Notes: generated by a model from the sequence alone, not told the origin. A DNA stretch of 64,000 nt from JAFGDH01 sp964441265 (GCA_964441265.1 CAYYKJ010000007.1:1-64000); one strand, 5' to 3'. Positions 8,010 to 15,786 are shown, numbered from the stretch's first letter. Translations and numbers: made by a program.

Positions 8010-8677
8010 ACTCACTGTCACTAATGGTAAGGTTTATTAGCACCGTAATCAACAATTAAACATGAGGAACATAGCAGACCTCTCAAAAATAACACCGAAA
8101 GAAAGGGGATACCTGATTGGATTTTACATCGGAGACGGTAACATATTTGAACAAAATTCTTCAGGGATTTACAGGCTCAGATATTTTCTCGGCCTTAAAG
8201 AAAAACCAATACAGGAATCCCTTGTTGAAATATTGTCCAAGTTATTTGCGAATATAAGGACCTACGATGGACAGGGAAATACAATTGTAATTGAAATTCA
8301 TTCAAAACAGTTCATAACTTGGGTGAAAAACAACTGTACAAAGGATGGGATTAAAAACAAAAGCTCATCTAAAAGATTCAAAATTGGTGTTATAGAGGGT
8401 CTGATAGACAGCGATGGATATGTTCAAAGAAACTATGTTGAGATAACAACTGTCAATGAGAAACTGCGAAAAAATATTATTGAAATTTTGAGCGGTTTCA
8501 AAACAAAACCAAATGTTAGAAGTTATTCTTCTCCAATTTCCGGAAGAACCGGATGGAGAGTTGGTTTTTCTTTAAAAAACGGTGCTTTTAAACCTACCAA
8601 GTGGGTTCTTGCCCCTCAAACAGCAGAAAATGCTGCGTAAGGTTTACCATGAAGACATACCGTGCGCGCATCTGCAA
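8010..8677 (+). other. 16S intron 5 (668 nt, BHB, encodes HEN)
   Basis: Splits the exon string GAGGCAGGC/TGAAGGTCAGG (about E. coli 1000-1040 region). Central helix GCAG/CTGC with bulges GCA and AAT; the inner helix is weak, so the borders may shift by 1-3 nt. Contains the endonuclease gene 8062-8640. Confidence 0.78.
8062..8640 (+). CDS. LAGLIDADG homing endonuclease in 16S intron 5
   Basis: A 192-residue, two-motif LAGLIDADG endonuclease: motif 1 RGYLIGFYIGDGNI near residues 15-28 and motif 2 VIEGLIDSDGYV near residues 109-120, each ending in the catalytic acidic residue. Such enzymes cut the intronless rDNA allele and drive intron copying (family knowledge). Both motifs look intact, so the enzyme may be active. 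The ATG follows a purine-poor leader within the intron; coding sequence is AT-rich compared with the chromosomal genes, consistent with horizontal mobility. Confidence 0.93.
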   Translation: MRNIADLSKITPKERGYLIGFYIGDGNIFEQNSSGIYRLRYFLGLKEKPIQESLVEILSKLFANIRTYDGQGNTIVIEIHSKQFITWVKNNCTKDGIKNKSSSKRFKIGVIEGLIDSDGYVQRNYVEITTVNEKLRKNIIEILSGFKTKPNVRSYSSPISGRTGWRVGFSLKNGAFKPTKWVLAPQTAENAA

Positions 8678-8736
8678 TGAAGGTCAGGTTGAAGGCCTTA
8701 CCAGACAAGCTGAGAAGTAGTGCATGGCCGTCGTCA

Positions 8737-9368
8737 TTCCACGAGGGCAAAACCGGCATCTGATATTCTTCTTTTCGTCCGAAAAGCAGATAAGGATGCC
8801 TCCCGAATTAAGAATCATGAAAACTGTTGGTTTTCAGAAAAAACAAATCAAATGCTCCGAAAATGATGCCTATATTTTAGGATTGTTTAGGGCAGACGGG
8901 TATACTTGGACAGGAACATTCGGAATAACTAATAGAAATCAGAAAATATTAGAAAAAGCTGCAAAAATCCTTTCAAAATTCGGCCAAAACAAATGGAGAA
9001 ATGATGAGAAAGGATTTTTCAGGGTTTGCATAACAAGTAGGCCCAGAAAAAGGGAATTTCTGAAGGCAATGGAAAATACAGAAAAATCATTAATTGATAA
9101 CAAATTAATGATTGCATCATATTTCGCAGGTAAATATGATGGAGATGGTTCTTATTGGAAAAAAACAAGACTGAGGTTCAAAATAACATACGGGAAACCT
9201 GAAAATATAGAATTTGATCAAAAGCTATTGCTCTCCGTTGGTATTTCAAGTAAAATAAGAAAATATAAAAATGCAAATGCATTTGACCTTGAAATATCAA
9301 GTGGTGATGCTTTAGCATTTTTTGACCTGATAAAAAATATTCGATTAAATGTCCTCTTGGAACGATAA
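8737..9368 (+). other. 16S intron 6 (~632 nt, BHB, encodes HEN)
   Basis: Splits GCCGTCGTCA/AGTTCGTGCC (about E. coli 1068). Central helix TCGT/ACGA, bulges CAT and TAA, inner helix TCCA-CGAGG/CCTCT-TGGA. Splicing as drawn leaves one or two extra A residues relative to the consensus, so the 3' border may be 1-2 nt further on. Confidence 0.82.
8796..9368 (+). CDS. LAGLIDADG homing endonuclease in 16S intron 6
   Basis: A 190-residue two-motif endonuclease: AYILGLFRADGY (about residues 26-37) and SYFAGKYDGDGSY (about residues 110-122), both keeping the catalytic acidic residue. The ATG at 8796, preceded by AAGG, is preferred over the frame opening at 8724 because that earlier region is 16S exon and intron border; MKTVGF a few codons later is another option. 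The TAA stop lies inside the 3' bulge-helix-bulge element, so coding and splicing signals overlap. Confidence 0.9.
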   Translation: MPPELRIMKTVGFQKKQIKCSENDAYILGLFRADGYTWTGTFGITNRNQKILEKAAKILSKFGQNKWRNDEKGFFRVCITSRPRKREFLKAMENTEKSLIDNKLMIASYFAGKYDGDGSYWKKTRLRFKITYGKPENIEFDQKLLLSVGISSKIRKYKNANAFDLEISSGDALAFFDLIKNIRLNVLLER

Positions 9369-9381
9369 AGTTCGTGCCGTG

Positions 9382-9424
9382 AGAGCTTGATGCTTTCATG
9401 TCATAAAGTGCCATGTTCCGGTAA
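9382..9424 (+). other. 16S micro-intron 7 (43 nt, BHB)
   Basis: Only 13 nt downstream of intron 6 (exon AAGTTCGTGCCGTG between). Central helix GCCG/CGGT, bulges TGA and AAA, inner helix GAGC/GTTC. Joined exons restore GTGCCGTGAGGTGTCGTC, the archaeal consensus. Confidence 0.85.
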
Positions 9425-9710
9425 AGGTGTCGTCTTAAGTGACGTAACGAACAAGACCCATACCTCATGTTGCTATCCAACTCTGTCGGAGCACTCATGA
9501 GGGACCGCTGGCGATAAGCCAGAGGAAGGTGTGGTCGACGGCAGGTCCGTATGCCCTGAATCCTCTGGGTAACACGCGGCCTACAATGGATGGGACAATG
9601 GGATGCCACTCCGAAAGGAGGAGCTAATCCTTCAAACCCATTCCTGGTCCGGATCGAGGGCTGCAACCCGCCCTCGTGAAGCCGAAATCCCTAGTAGTCG
9701 CTGGTTAGCA

Positions 9711-9755
9711 AGTGCGAAAGTCGCCGCGAAAGCGGTAGCGCTTTCGGGTCTAAAA
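9711..9755 (+). other. 16S micro-intron 8 (45 nt, BHB)
   Basis: Sits in the helix 43 loop. Outer helix CGCTGG/CTAGCG, central helix TTAG/CTAA, bulges CAA and AAT, inner hairpin CGAAAG/CTTTCG. Joined exons give loop TTAGCAT, matching the archaeal TTAACAA. Confidence 0.85.
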
Positions 9756-9873
9756 TCTAGCGTCGAATAAGTTCCTGCTCCTTGCACACACTGCCCGTCA
9801 AGCCATCCGAGTGGAGTTTTGGCGAGGTCTTCCCTTCGGGGAGGATCAAACCACAACTTTGCAAGGAGGGCTA

Positions 9874-9919
9874 ACTCCAATAGTAATATTTTGGAGAACA
9901 ATTATTATTGGGGGCCTAA
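9874..9919 (+). other. 16S micro-intron 9 (46 nt, BHB) at A1492/A1493
   Basis: Splits the decoding-centre string GGGCTA/AGTCGTAA. Central helix GGGC/GCCT, bulges TAA and AAA, inner helix CTCCAATA/TATTGGGG. By alignment with E. coli the splice joins A1492 to A1493. Confidence 0.88.
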
Positions 9920-9926
9920 AGTCGTA

Positions 9927-10066
9927 AAATGGCTAGATGGGCAATTTGAGAAGTCGCAAAACGATTTCTATGACATCTATAACGTGTGTATAAACGGATG
10001 AAGCCTAGCTTGTAGCGCTTCATCAGACTCATGTATAGTTAGGAATATCATCTAGCTGTTCGATAA
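9927..10066 (+). other. 16S intron 10 (140 nt, BHB) at A1499/A1500
   Basis: Begins 7 nt after the previous intron. Central helix GTCG/CGAT, bulges TAA and AAA, inner helix AATGGCTAGATG/CATCTAGCTGTT. Joined exons restore AGTCGTAACAAGG. No coding potential seen; the interior holds further hairpins. Confidence 0.92.
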
Positions 10067-10160
10067 ACAAGGTAGCCGTACGGGAACGTGCGGCTGGATC
10101 ACCTCCTTATATATTTCGAATGACAACTTATTTCGAAAATTTAGGTTGTCTCTCGAAACA

Positions 10161-10187
10161 TTCAACAGGGTGCATACTTCTCCTACC
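10161..10187 (+). other. 3' arm of pre-16S processing stem (BHB)
   Basis: TTCAACA, GGG, TGCAT, bulge ACT, TCTCCTACC, pairing with 6503-6530 upstream of 16S. Together they place pre-16S in a bulge-helix-bulge excised by the splicing endonuclease. Confidence 0.85.
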
Positions 10188-10196
10188 GCAAAAATC

Positions 10197-10402
10197 GGGC
10201 CGGTAGATCAACGGTGCGTTTCAAAAGGGAGCTGACATTTCACCCCACAACGAAACGTTTCGGGGTGTTGTGGGTCAATCGCTCCCGCTGCGTTAAAGAT
10301 CGCTGCCCTTGCAAGGCAGAGGCTTCGGGTTCAAAGCGACCCTTTTGCTCAAAGAAGAAACAGCTGATGCTTGCGGGGGTCGGGAAAATCCCGACCGGTC
10401 CA
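10197..10402 (+). tRNA. tRNA-Ala(TGC) with two introns, in the 16S-23S spacer
   Basis: Exons 10197-10215, 10297-10335 and 10389-10402 join to a 72-nt tRNA. Acceptor GGGCCGG/CCGGTCC carries the G3:U70 pair that defines Ala, with A73. Anticodon stem CTGCC/GGCAG and loop CTTGCAA (anticodon TGC) are uninterrupted. Intron 1 (10216-10296, 81 nt) is in the D loop at about 20/21: outer GATC/GATC, central AACG/CGTT, bulges GTG and AAA; joining gives the normal D loop AACGGTA. Intron 2 (10336-10388, 53 nt) is in the T loop at 59/60: outer TCGGG/CCCGA, inner CGACCC/GGGTCG; joining gives TTCAAAT. tRNA-Ala in this spacer is common in archaea; its introns are not. Confidence 0.93.
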
Positions 10403-10467
10403 TGAGAAATTGCATGGCGGGTCCGCCGGAGAGCAAATCCGGGCCGGGCTGGCCGCATTCGCGCACG

Positions 10468-10484
10468 TAAATATTTAAATATAT
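10468..10484 (+). promoter_or_regulatory. TATA-like promoter inside the 16S-23S spacer
   Basis: The stretch aaatatttaaatatatag is a strong archaeal TATA candidate in an otherwise GC-rich spacer. Transcription would start near 10495-10510, before the unexplained spacer RNA and the 23S gene. Confidence 0.55.
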
Positions 10485-10494
10485 AGTAACATAT

Positions 10495-10836
10495 AATACA
10501 TGCTCTCTGCAGCCGTGCAGGGCTGGGAGGGCCAAATCGAATGCATTGGTTGACTATCAGACTGTTCAGAGTCGGTCACGCCCCGGTGACAGCGGGCTTG
10601 GTTGGCAGGCAGATAGTCGAGGCGACTCGGTATCTATTTTCTGGACAGTTTCGGGAATACCATGCTTGTAATGTTGAAATGAGGCTCGTTACTGCAAATA
10701 ACGGGCTGATTTGAGAAGGATGATGACCACTTTGACGGTCACGTGAGCACCGGCATAGCAGGGCGCGCCTCGGCGGGCCGTGTTACCGGCTGCGATGAAA
10801 GAGTGAACACCATTAGAGTCCTTTGATGATTCCATA
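10495..10836 (+). ncRNA. Unidentified structured RNA or long 23S leader
   Basis: About 340 nt between the spacer promoter and the pre-23S processing stem. No gene or tRNA T-loop signature is visible, but the sequence is GC-rich and full of short helices (CAGCC/GGCTG, GACTATC/GATAGTC, GTCAC/GTGAC, and others). It has the right size and position for a stable RNA such as the 7S signal-recognition RNA, which lies near rRNA operons in some archaea. However, the hallmark SRP helix 8 motif (GGAA with AGCAG) is not found. Identity unknown; it may simply be a leader. Confidence 0.4.
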
Positions 10837-10860
10837 GGCGAGTTGTCCCGACCACAAGGG
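10837..10860 (+). other. 5' arm of pre-23S processing stem (BHB)
   Basis: GGCGAGTTGTCCC, GACC, bulge ACA, AGGG, pairing with 15483-15506 (CCCT, GGTT, bulge AAA, GGGACAACTCGCC). A perfect 13-bp outer helix plus a canonical bulge-helix-bulge defines excision of pre-23S. Confidence 0.87.
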
Positions 10861-11686
10861 TCTGTTACGCTGCATGGTGGCTGACTTGGCTCGGAAAACG
10901 AAGAGGGACGTGGCAAGCTGCGAAAAGCCCGGGGTAGGTGCAAGCAGCCTTTGAACCCGGGATTTCCTAATGGGACTTCCCAGCATTTGCTATTCGCAAT
11001 AGCGAAGGTTGACGGCCTGGATTGAAACATCTTATTAGGGCCAGGAAGAGAAAGCAATCGCGATTCCCTGAGTAAAGGCGATCGAAAGGGGAACAGGACA
11101 AACCGAATCCCCTATTGAGAGATAGGGGACATGTGGGGTTTGGACCTGCGCTCGGCCCAACTTCCCAACCCGAAGTGACCTGGAACGGTTCACGACAAAG
11201 GGTGAGAGTCCCGTAGGGATAAGGAAGAGGGTTGATATCAGGTATCCGGAGTACCGTTGGTTGGAAATCCAGCGGGAATGCGGGAGACACTAACTCCCAA
11301 TCCTAAACATAATCCGAGTCCGATAGCGTACTAGTACGGTGACGGAAAGTCGAAAAGCATCCTTAACAGGAGCTGAAAAGAGCCTAAAGCCATGTAGTTA
11401 TAGGTTGGTAAGGCACATGCTTGCATGTGTTTTGCCGTCCGTTTTGAAACACGCGGCAAGGAGTTTATCTCCGTGGCGAGGATAACGTGATGGTATCCAT
11501 AGCGAAAGCGAGAACCCCGCAGCTTGCGAGGGGGTCAGGTGTGAAAGCGCCTACAGTCACGGGGATAATACCTGAAGCCGGTCGATCTAGCCCTGGGCAG
11601 GGTGAAGTCTAGCGAAAGCTGGATGGAGGCCCGTTACCGTTGCTGAGATTCAAATCGCTCAGGTGACCTGGGGCTAGGAGTGAAAA

Positions 11687-11733
11687 TGGGGTGACGGCCA
11701 GAATTCATCTGTTTAGGCCGTCGTTCCTTCAAC
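11687..11733 (+). other. 23S micro-intron 1 (47 nt, BHB)
   Basis: Central helix TGAA/TTCA, bulges AAT and ACG, a 12-bp inner helix GGGGTGACGGCC/GGCCGTCGTTCC. Joined exons give GTGAAAAGCTAATCGAG, the archaeal consensus near E. coli 800. Confidence 0.88.
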
Positions 11734-12005
11734 GCTAATCGAGATCGGCAATAGCTGGTTCCTCTCTAAATGTATCTGAGTACAGCCTGGCCGGAGGTAG
11801 AATATGGGGTAAAGATACTGATTGCGTAACCAAGGATCGAAAGGTCCAGTTGTGCTGTCAAACTCAGAATCCATGTTCGCCGTAGAAGGCTGGAGTGGGG
11901 GTGCCGGGGTAAGCTCGGTATCCGAAAGGGAAAGAACCCAGACTGAAGTTAAGGTCCCTAAATGTTGTCTAATCGAAGAAAAGCGTCATCAACCATAAAC
12001 AATAG

Positions 12006-12083
<78 letters not shown>

Positions 12084-12320
12084 AGAGTGTGTAATAACTC
12101 ACCTATCTAGGTTGATGGCCTTGAAAATGGACGGGACTAAGGCAACTACCGATACTTTGGATCACGAAAGTGATAGCGTAGGGAGGTGTCCTGCTGGGGC
12201 AGAAGTTCTTCCGTAAGGGGGAATGGACCTTGCAGGAATAAGAATCTTGCTGATAGTAGCAGCACTAGTGGAGTGAGAATCTCCACCACCTAAAGGGCTA
12301 GGGTTCCTCAGCAACGATTA

Positions 12321-12358
12321 AAAGCTTGACGCTGAATGGTCAGCGTCGGTTTGTCGAA
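12321..12358 (+). other. 23S micro-intron 3 (38 nt, BHB)
   Basis: Outer helix CTCAGC/GCTGAG, central helix CGAT/GTCG, bulges TAA and AAT, inner helix GACGCTGA/TCAGCGTC. Joined exons give CAGCAACGATTATCAGCTG, matching archaeal GGCAATGCTAATCAGCC. Confidence 0.87.
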
Positions 12359-12404
12359 TCAGCTGAGGGTTAGTCGGTCCTAAGGCGTCTCCTAACCGGA
12401 GGAT

Positions 12405-12436
<32 letters not shown>

Positions 12437-12807
12437 CATGGAAGTACGTGCGGCGACGCAAGCCCGGTTCCAGACTTTTCGGGATAGGCTGACCATTTCG
12501 ATGGTTAACCCGTTAAGCCTGCGGAGTACCGTAATGGTGAGAAGCAGGTGAAGCGGGGAATAGCCCGTGTATTCGGGTTTGGCTGAATCCTGGAAACCGT
12601 GAAAATGGAAACGGGAAGGATCTTTCATGTCCGTACCGAGAACCGTTACTGGTGACCCTTGCTGAAAAGGTTAAGGTGTATTAGGTTAAATTACCCTAGG
12701 GAATTCGGCAAATTAGCCCCGAATCTTTGGTATGAGGGGTGCCTAGTCCCTTGGCTCAGCCAAGAAGACTAGGTCGCAGTGACAAGGGGGGTCCGACTGT
12801 TTAACAA

Positions 12808-12937
12808 ATGGGAAGCGCAGATTTAATGATTATCTGTTCTTTTCGTGCTTCAGTCGGAAATCGAACCCTCGGACAGGCCAAGTTAGTATGAAAGGACGTT
12901 TTTACAAATTTCAAACTTTCCGTTCTTCCCAGTTAAA
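12808..12937 (+). other. 23S intron 4 (130 nt, BHB)
   Basis: Central helix TAAC/GTTA, bulges AAA and AAA, inner helix TGGGAAG/CTTCCCA. Joined exons give GTTTAACAAAAACATAGG, the conserved string near E. coli 1780. No coding potential found. Confidence 0.92.
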
Positions 12938-13061
12938 AAACATAGGGGGCTGCTAGTCGGAAACGATTTGTATAGCTCCTGAGGCCTGCCCAGTGCGAGT
13001 GTGTCAAGCTGGACTTCAATCCAGTGAAGCCCTCGTAAACGGCGGCGGTAACTCTGACCGT

Positions 13062-13776
13062 TGACTTAGGCGGTCACAAAATTTGGCTATATGCGGGAAC
13101 TCCATAGTATTCCGGGTCCTGAGAAAGGAAAAATCCCGGAAACGATGACGGATAATCCGCAGGAAACTGTTTGCTTCATGGGGGTGGTTACCATGAAGAA
13201 AGTCGAACAAGGGTTTAGTAAACTCTTGAGAAAAAAGCGTTACCTGAGATTTTATATCTTGGGTTTCGTTGATGCCGAAGGTTGTTTTAGTGTGTCATTG
13301 AAGCAACAGAAAACGACGAGATTCGGCTGGGTATTGGATCCGTTATTCCAGGTAACTCAACACAAAAATAACAGGATTGTACTCGAAAAGATAAAAGGAG
13401 AATTGGGTTGCGGAAGGATAATTGATAAACCCGGTCAAAAAGATACACTGATATATTTGGTTGATAACCGAAGACAACTGAACGAGAAAATAATTCCCTT
13501 CTTTGAAAAGTACAGGCTTGTTTCGAAGGACAGTGATTTCCAGAAATTCAAGAGAATCGTCAGAGGACTTGAAAAAAAGGAACACGGCGAATTGGAATCT
13601 TTCTTGAAACTGATCAAAAAAGCCTTCGAAATGAATCTGGGAGGGAAACAAAGAAGATACAAACTCGAAGAAGTCTTGAAAAAATTGGGAAGCAGACAGA
13701 ATCCCCAGAGGCCATACGCCAGACACTCAAGTGAGTGAAGATATGGTCCGACTCTTACAGTAATGTAAGTAAGTTG
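13062..13776 (+). other. 23S group I intron at about position 1923, encodes HEN
   Basis: Splicing T13061 to C13777 restores GACCGTCTTAAGG. The P1 helix pairs exon TGACCGT (13055-13061) with the internal guide GCGGTCA (13070-13076), giving the obligatory U-G pair at the 5' splice site; the intron ends in G13776. A core segment GACGGATAATCCGCAG (13147-13162), a P7/P8-like pair (GGCCATA ... ACTCAAGTGAGT ... GAAGATATGGTCC, near 13709-13750) and absence of a border BHB support group I rather than archaeal-type splicing. Site 1923 is a known group I insertion site, and group I introns occur in archaeal 23S genes. Confidence 0.82.
13193..13738 (+). CDS. Single-motif LAGLIDADG homing endonuclease (I-CreI-like)
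   Basis: A 181-residue protein from the ATG at 13193 (MKKVEQGF). It has one LAGLIDADG motif, FYILGFVDAEGCFSVSL near residues 19-35, followed by the DNA-binding strands and LFQVTQHKNNRIVLEKIK, the layout of I-CreI-type enzymes that act as homodimers. Family members cut rDNA at the intron insertion site. The frame is open upstream to 13091, but that part is intron core sequence. Its 3' end overlaps the P7/P8 region of the group I intron. Catalytic acidic residue present. Confidence 0.9.
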   Translation: MKKVEQGFSKLLRKKRYLRFYILGFVDAEGCFSVSLKQQKTTRFGWVLDPLFQVTQHKNNRIVLEKIKGELGCGRIIDKPGQKDTLIYLVDNRRQLNEKIIPFFEKYRLVSKDSDFQKFKRIVRGLEKKEHGELESFLKLIKKAFEMNLGGKQRRYKLEEVLKKLGSRQNPQRPYARHSSE

Positions 13777-14292
13777 CTTAAGGTAGCGTAGTCCCTTGCC
13801 GATTAATTGTCGGCCTGCATCAAGGGCTTAACGAGATCCCCGCTGTCCTGGGGTAATGCCTAGTGAAATTAATTGTCCAGTGCATATTCTGGAGACCTTC
13901 AGTGGGACGAGAAGACCCCATTGAGCTTTACTGCAGTCTACTGCTGTGATATGATAATGGTTGCACAGTGTAGGTGGGAGCGTCGAACCCGCGTCTTTGG
14001 GTGCGGGGAATGCGACAATGTAACACCACCCTACCGTTCTCATATTGCTTATCCTTCGGGAGACACCAGTTGATGGGCAGTTTGGCTGGGGCGGTACGCC
14101 TCTGATAAGGGATCAGAGGTGCCCTAAGTTCGGCTCATTCCGGTCAGAAATCGGAATTAGAGTGCAAGAGCAAAAGCCGGACTGATAGGATTCTGCAAAG
14201 TGAGGAATCCTAACGCGAAAGCGTGGTCTAGCGATCCGCTGTGTCTTTATTAGATGAAAGCCAGCTCTGACAGAAAAGTTACCATGGGGATA

Positions 14293-14959
14293 ATCAACCA
14301 GAGAGTTGATAGGTTTTGAAAGCCATGTCAGGGGATATCTTTTCCTTTCTGTATTTTGAGACGAAAGTAAGATAAATCCCATTAATGAAATAATAAGCAT
14401 GGATTTGATTGAAAAGGGATTCGTTTTCGGTGCCAGCGAAGACGGAACTGTTTACCATAGACCTTCAAGAAATCAATATAACATAGAAATCGAGCAGAAA
14501 GTTCAAAAATGGCTTGAGATTGTGAAGAAAGCAGTGCAGAAAACATATAACAAAAACGTGAGGATAGCAAGGACTTCTAAAGGTTATTTCAGGTTGCTTG
14601 TTTATTCCAAAAAACTGCATAATGATCTCAAATCTTTCAGAAAGGATTATTCGAAAATCCTAACCGAAAACAAAGACTTCCAGACCGGCTTCCTTCGCGG
14701 ATTTTTTGATGCGGAGGGAACGGTCCACAACAAAAGATATTCGATTAGGGTGGCATCGAAGAATAAGCAAACAATCCTTGTAATCAAGAAAATGCTTAAT
14801 AAATTCAATATTAAAACCGGTAAAATTCATGCCGATAAGACGGCATATGTTTTGCCTCTGTACGGAAAAGATAATCTAGAAAGATTCGATTCCGTTGTCA
14901 GTTTTAGACATGAAGAAAAGAAAGAAAGACTTTCAAAACTTCTCTCTGGTTGATCCCGA
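14293..14959 (+). other. 23S intron 6 (667 nt, BHB) at the peptidyl-transferase centre, encodes HEN
   Basis: Central helix GGGA/TCCC, bulges TAA and GAA, and a perfect 12-bp inner helix TCAACCAGAGAG/CTCTCTGGTTGA. The insertion follows GGGGATA, i.e. about E. coli A2450/A2451. Joined exons (GGGGATAAAATGGAGTCG) carry about two extra nucleotides against GGGATAACAGAGTCG, so the 3' border may be off slightly. Confidence 0.88.
14399..14953 (+). CDS. LAGLIDADG homing endonuclease in 23S intron 6
   Basis: A 184-residue two-domain endonuclease. Motif 1 is degenerate (FVFGASEDGTVY, residues 8-19) but keeps the acidic residue; motif 2 is clear (FLRGFFDAEGTV, about residues 98-109). The start at 14399 follows AATAAGC, without a strong ribosome-binding site. 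The last codons and the TGA stop lie within the 12-bp inner helix of the splice motif, so the gene has been trimmed to the intron border. AT-rich coding sequence contrasts with the flanking rRNA. Confidence 0.9.
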   Translation: MDLIEKGFVFGASEDGTVYHRPSRNQYNIEIEQKVQKWLEIVKKAVQKTYNKNVRIARTSKGYFRLLVYSKKLHNDLKSFRKDYSKILTENKDFQTGFLRGFFDAEGTVHNKRYSIRVASKNKQTILVIKKMLNKFNIKTGKIHADKTAYVLPLYGKDNLERFDSVVSFRHEEKKERLSKLLSG

Positions 14960-14990
14960 AAATGGAGTCGTGACGCGTGAGAGTCCATAG

Positions 14991-15046
14991 CGTCATAACT
15001 TGGTTAACTTTCTAAAAGGTCTTTGATTTCCAAGTTAGACATGGAT
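14991..15046 (+). other. 23S micro-intron 7 (~56 nt, BHB)
   Basis: Central helix CCAT/ATGG, bulges AGC and ATA, inner helix GTC-AACTTGG/CCAAGTT-GAC. It separates GAGAGTCCAT from ATATCGACC; the expected joined string is close to AGAGTTCATATCGAC, so borders may shift by up to 3 nt. Only ~31 nt of exon separate it from intron 6. Confidence 0.75.
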
Positions 15047-15482
15047 ATATCGACCGCGTTCGTTGCTTCTCCGCCGTCGGCTCGGCTCTTCCTGGACGTG
15101 CAGCAGCGTCCAAGGGTGGGGGTGTTCACCCATCAAAGAGCCACGTTAGCTGGGTTAAATACGGTGCGAGCCAGTATGGTCTATATCTACTGAAGGTGTC
15201 GGGAACCTGAGGGGAAGAAGCACTCAGTACGAAAGGAACAGTGCATCGTGGCCTCTGGTGTACCAGTTGTGTATACATCGCTGGGTAGCTATGCCATTGT
15301 GGATAAGGGCTGAAAGCATCTAAGCTCGAAGCCGCTCCCGAAAATAGGTTCCCACTCCTCAAACTGATTGGCAACAACCGGTGCGAGGGAAAGGATCCGG
15401 TATACGACCGGGTTGATAGAATCGGGGTGTAAGTACCGAGGCAACGAGGTATTCAGCCTACGATCACTAATACTCCAAATGG

Positions 15483-15506
15483 CCCTGGTTAAAGGGACAA
15501 CTCGCC
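15483..15506 (+). other. 3' arm of pre-23S processing stem (BHB)
   Basis: CCCT, GGTT, bulge AAA, GGGACAACTCGCC, complementary to 10837-10860 ahead of the 23S gene. Confidence 0.87.
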
Positions 15507-15582
15507 GCTATTATTTTTTTATCATTTGCCCCGCTTAGCCACAGCTTTAATCTATTTAAGTTTCCGGCAAGAAATATTCATC

Positions 15583-15786
15583 ATGATAGAGCTAAAAAAG
15601 AACCAGTGGTTCTCGATCGTTCTGTTCCTGATGGTGATATACGAGGTGATCTTCGGGTTCACCATGAACATGACCGGTTCCACCTACTTCCAGATGAACC
15701 AGCTGTACATATGGGTATTGTTCCTCATAGTGGTGACCCTCACCCTCTCGTTCTACTTCTGGAGCAGGGAATCGAGACTTTACTAG
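15583..15786 (+). CDS. Small two-helix membrane protein
   Basis: Not recognised. A 67-residue protein with two hydrophobic helices (about residues 8-28 and 41-60) ending in a basic tail. The ATG at 15583 is chosen because a TATA-like box (tctatttaag, 15551-15560) lies about 25-30 nt upstream, giving a leaderless transcript. It lies directly after the 23S gene as its own unit. Start and existence are supported by the good spacing and codon pattern; no function can be assigned. Confidence 0.6.
   Translation: MIELKKNQWFSIVLFLMVIYEVIFGFTMNMTGSTYFQMNQLYIWVLFLIVVTLTLSFYFWSRESRLY

Larger units (their letters stand above)
6568..10109 (+). rRNA. rrs: 16S ribosomal RNA gene with ten introns
   Basis: The 5' end ATTCCGGCTGATCCTGCCGG and the 3' end GGCTGGATCACCTCCTTA are canonical archaeal 16S termini. 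The span is 3542 nt, but ten insertions break universally conserved segments, and each can be folded so that its borders lie in a bulge-helix-bulge motif. Removing 6842-6877, 7053-7100, 7312-7359, 7457-7798, 8010-8677, 8737-9368, 9382-9424, 9711-9755, 9874-9919 and 9927-10066 leaves about 1494 nt, the usual 16S size. Joined exons restore conserved strings such as GATTAGATACCCCAG, CCGTGAGGTGTC and AGTCGTAACAAGG. The borders of the 8010 and 8737 introns are uncertain by 1-3 nt. Confidence 0.95.

Noticed and set aside
10497..10836. SRP (7S) RNA in the 16S-23S spacer
   Set aside because: Size and position fit, but the conserved helix 8 core (GGAA tetraloop with AGCAG opposite) is not present, so it is listed only as an unidentified RNA.
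10967..11290. Open reading frames on either strand within the rRNA genes (for example 107 codons here)
   Set aside because: They lie in conserved rRNA sequence and show no protein family; only the LAGLIDADG frames within introns are real.
14293..15046. Group I intron for the second 23S endonuclease
   Set aside because: At first the downstream AGTCC string looked like a group I core element, but it is 23S exon; the borders form a perfect bulge-helix-bulge with a 12-bp inner helix.
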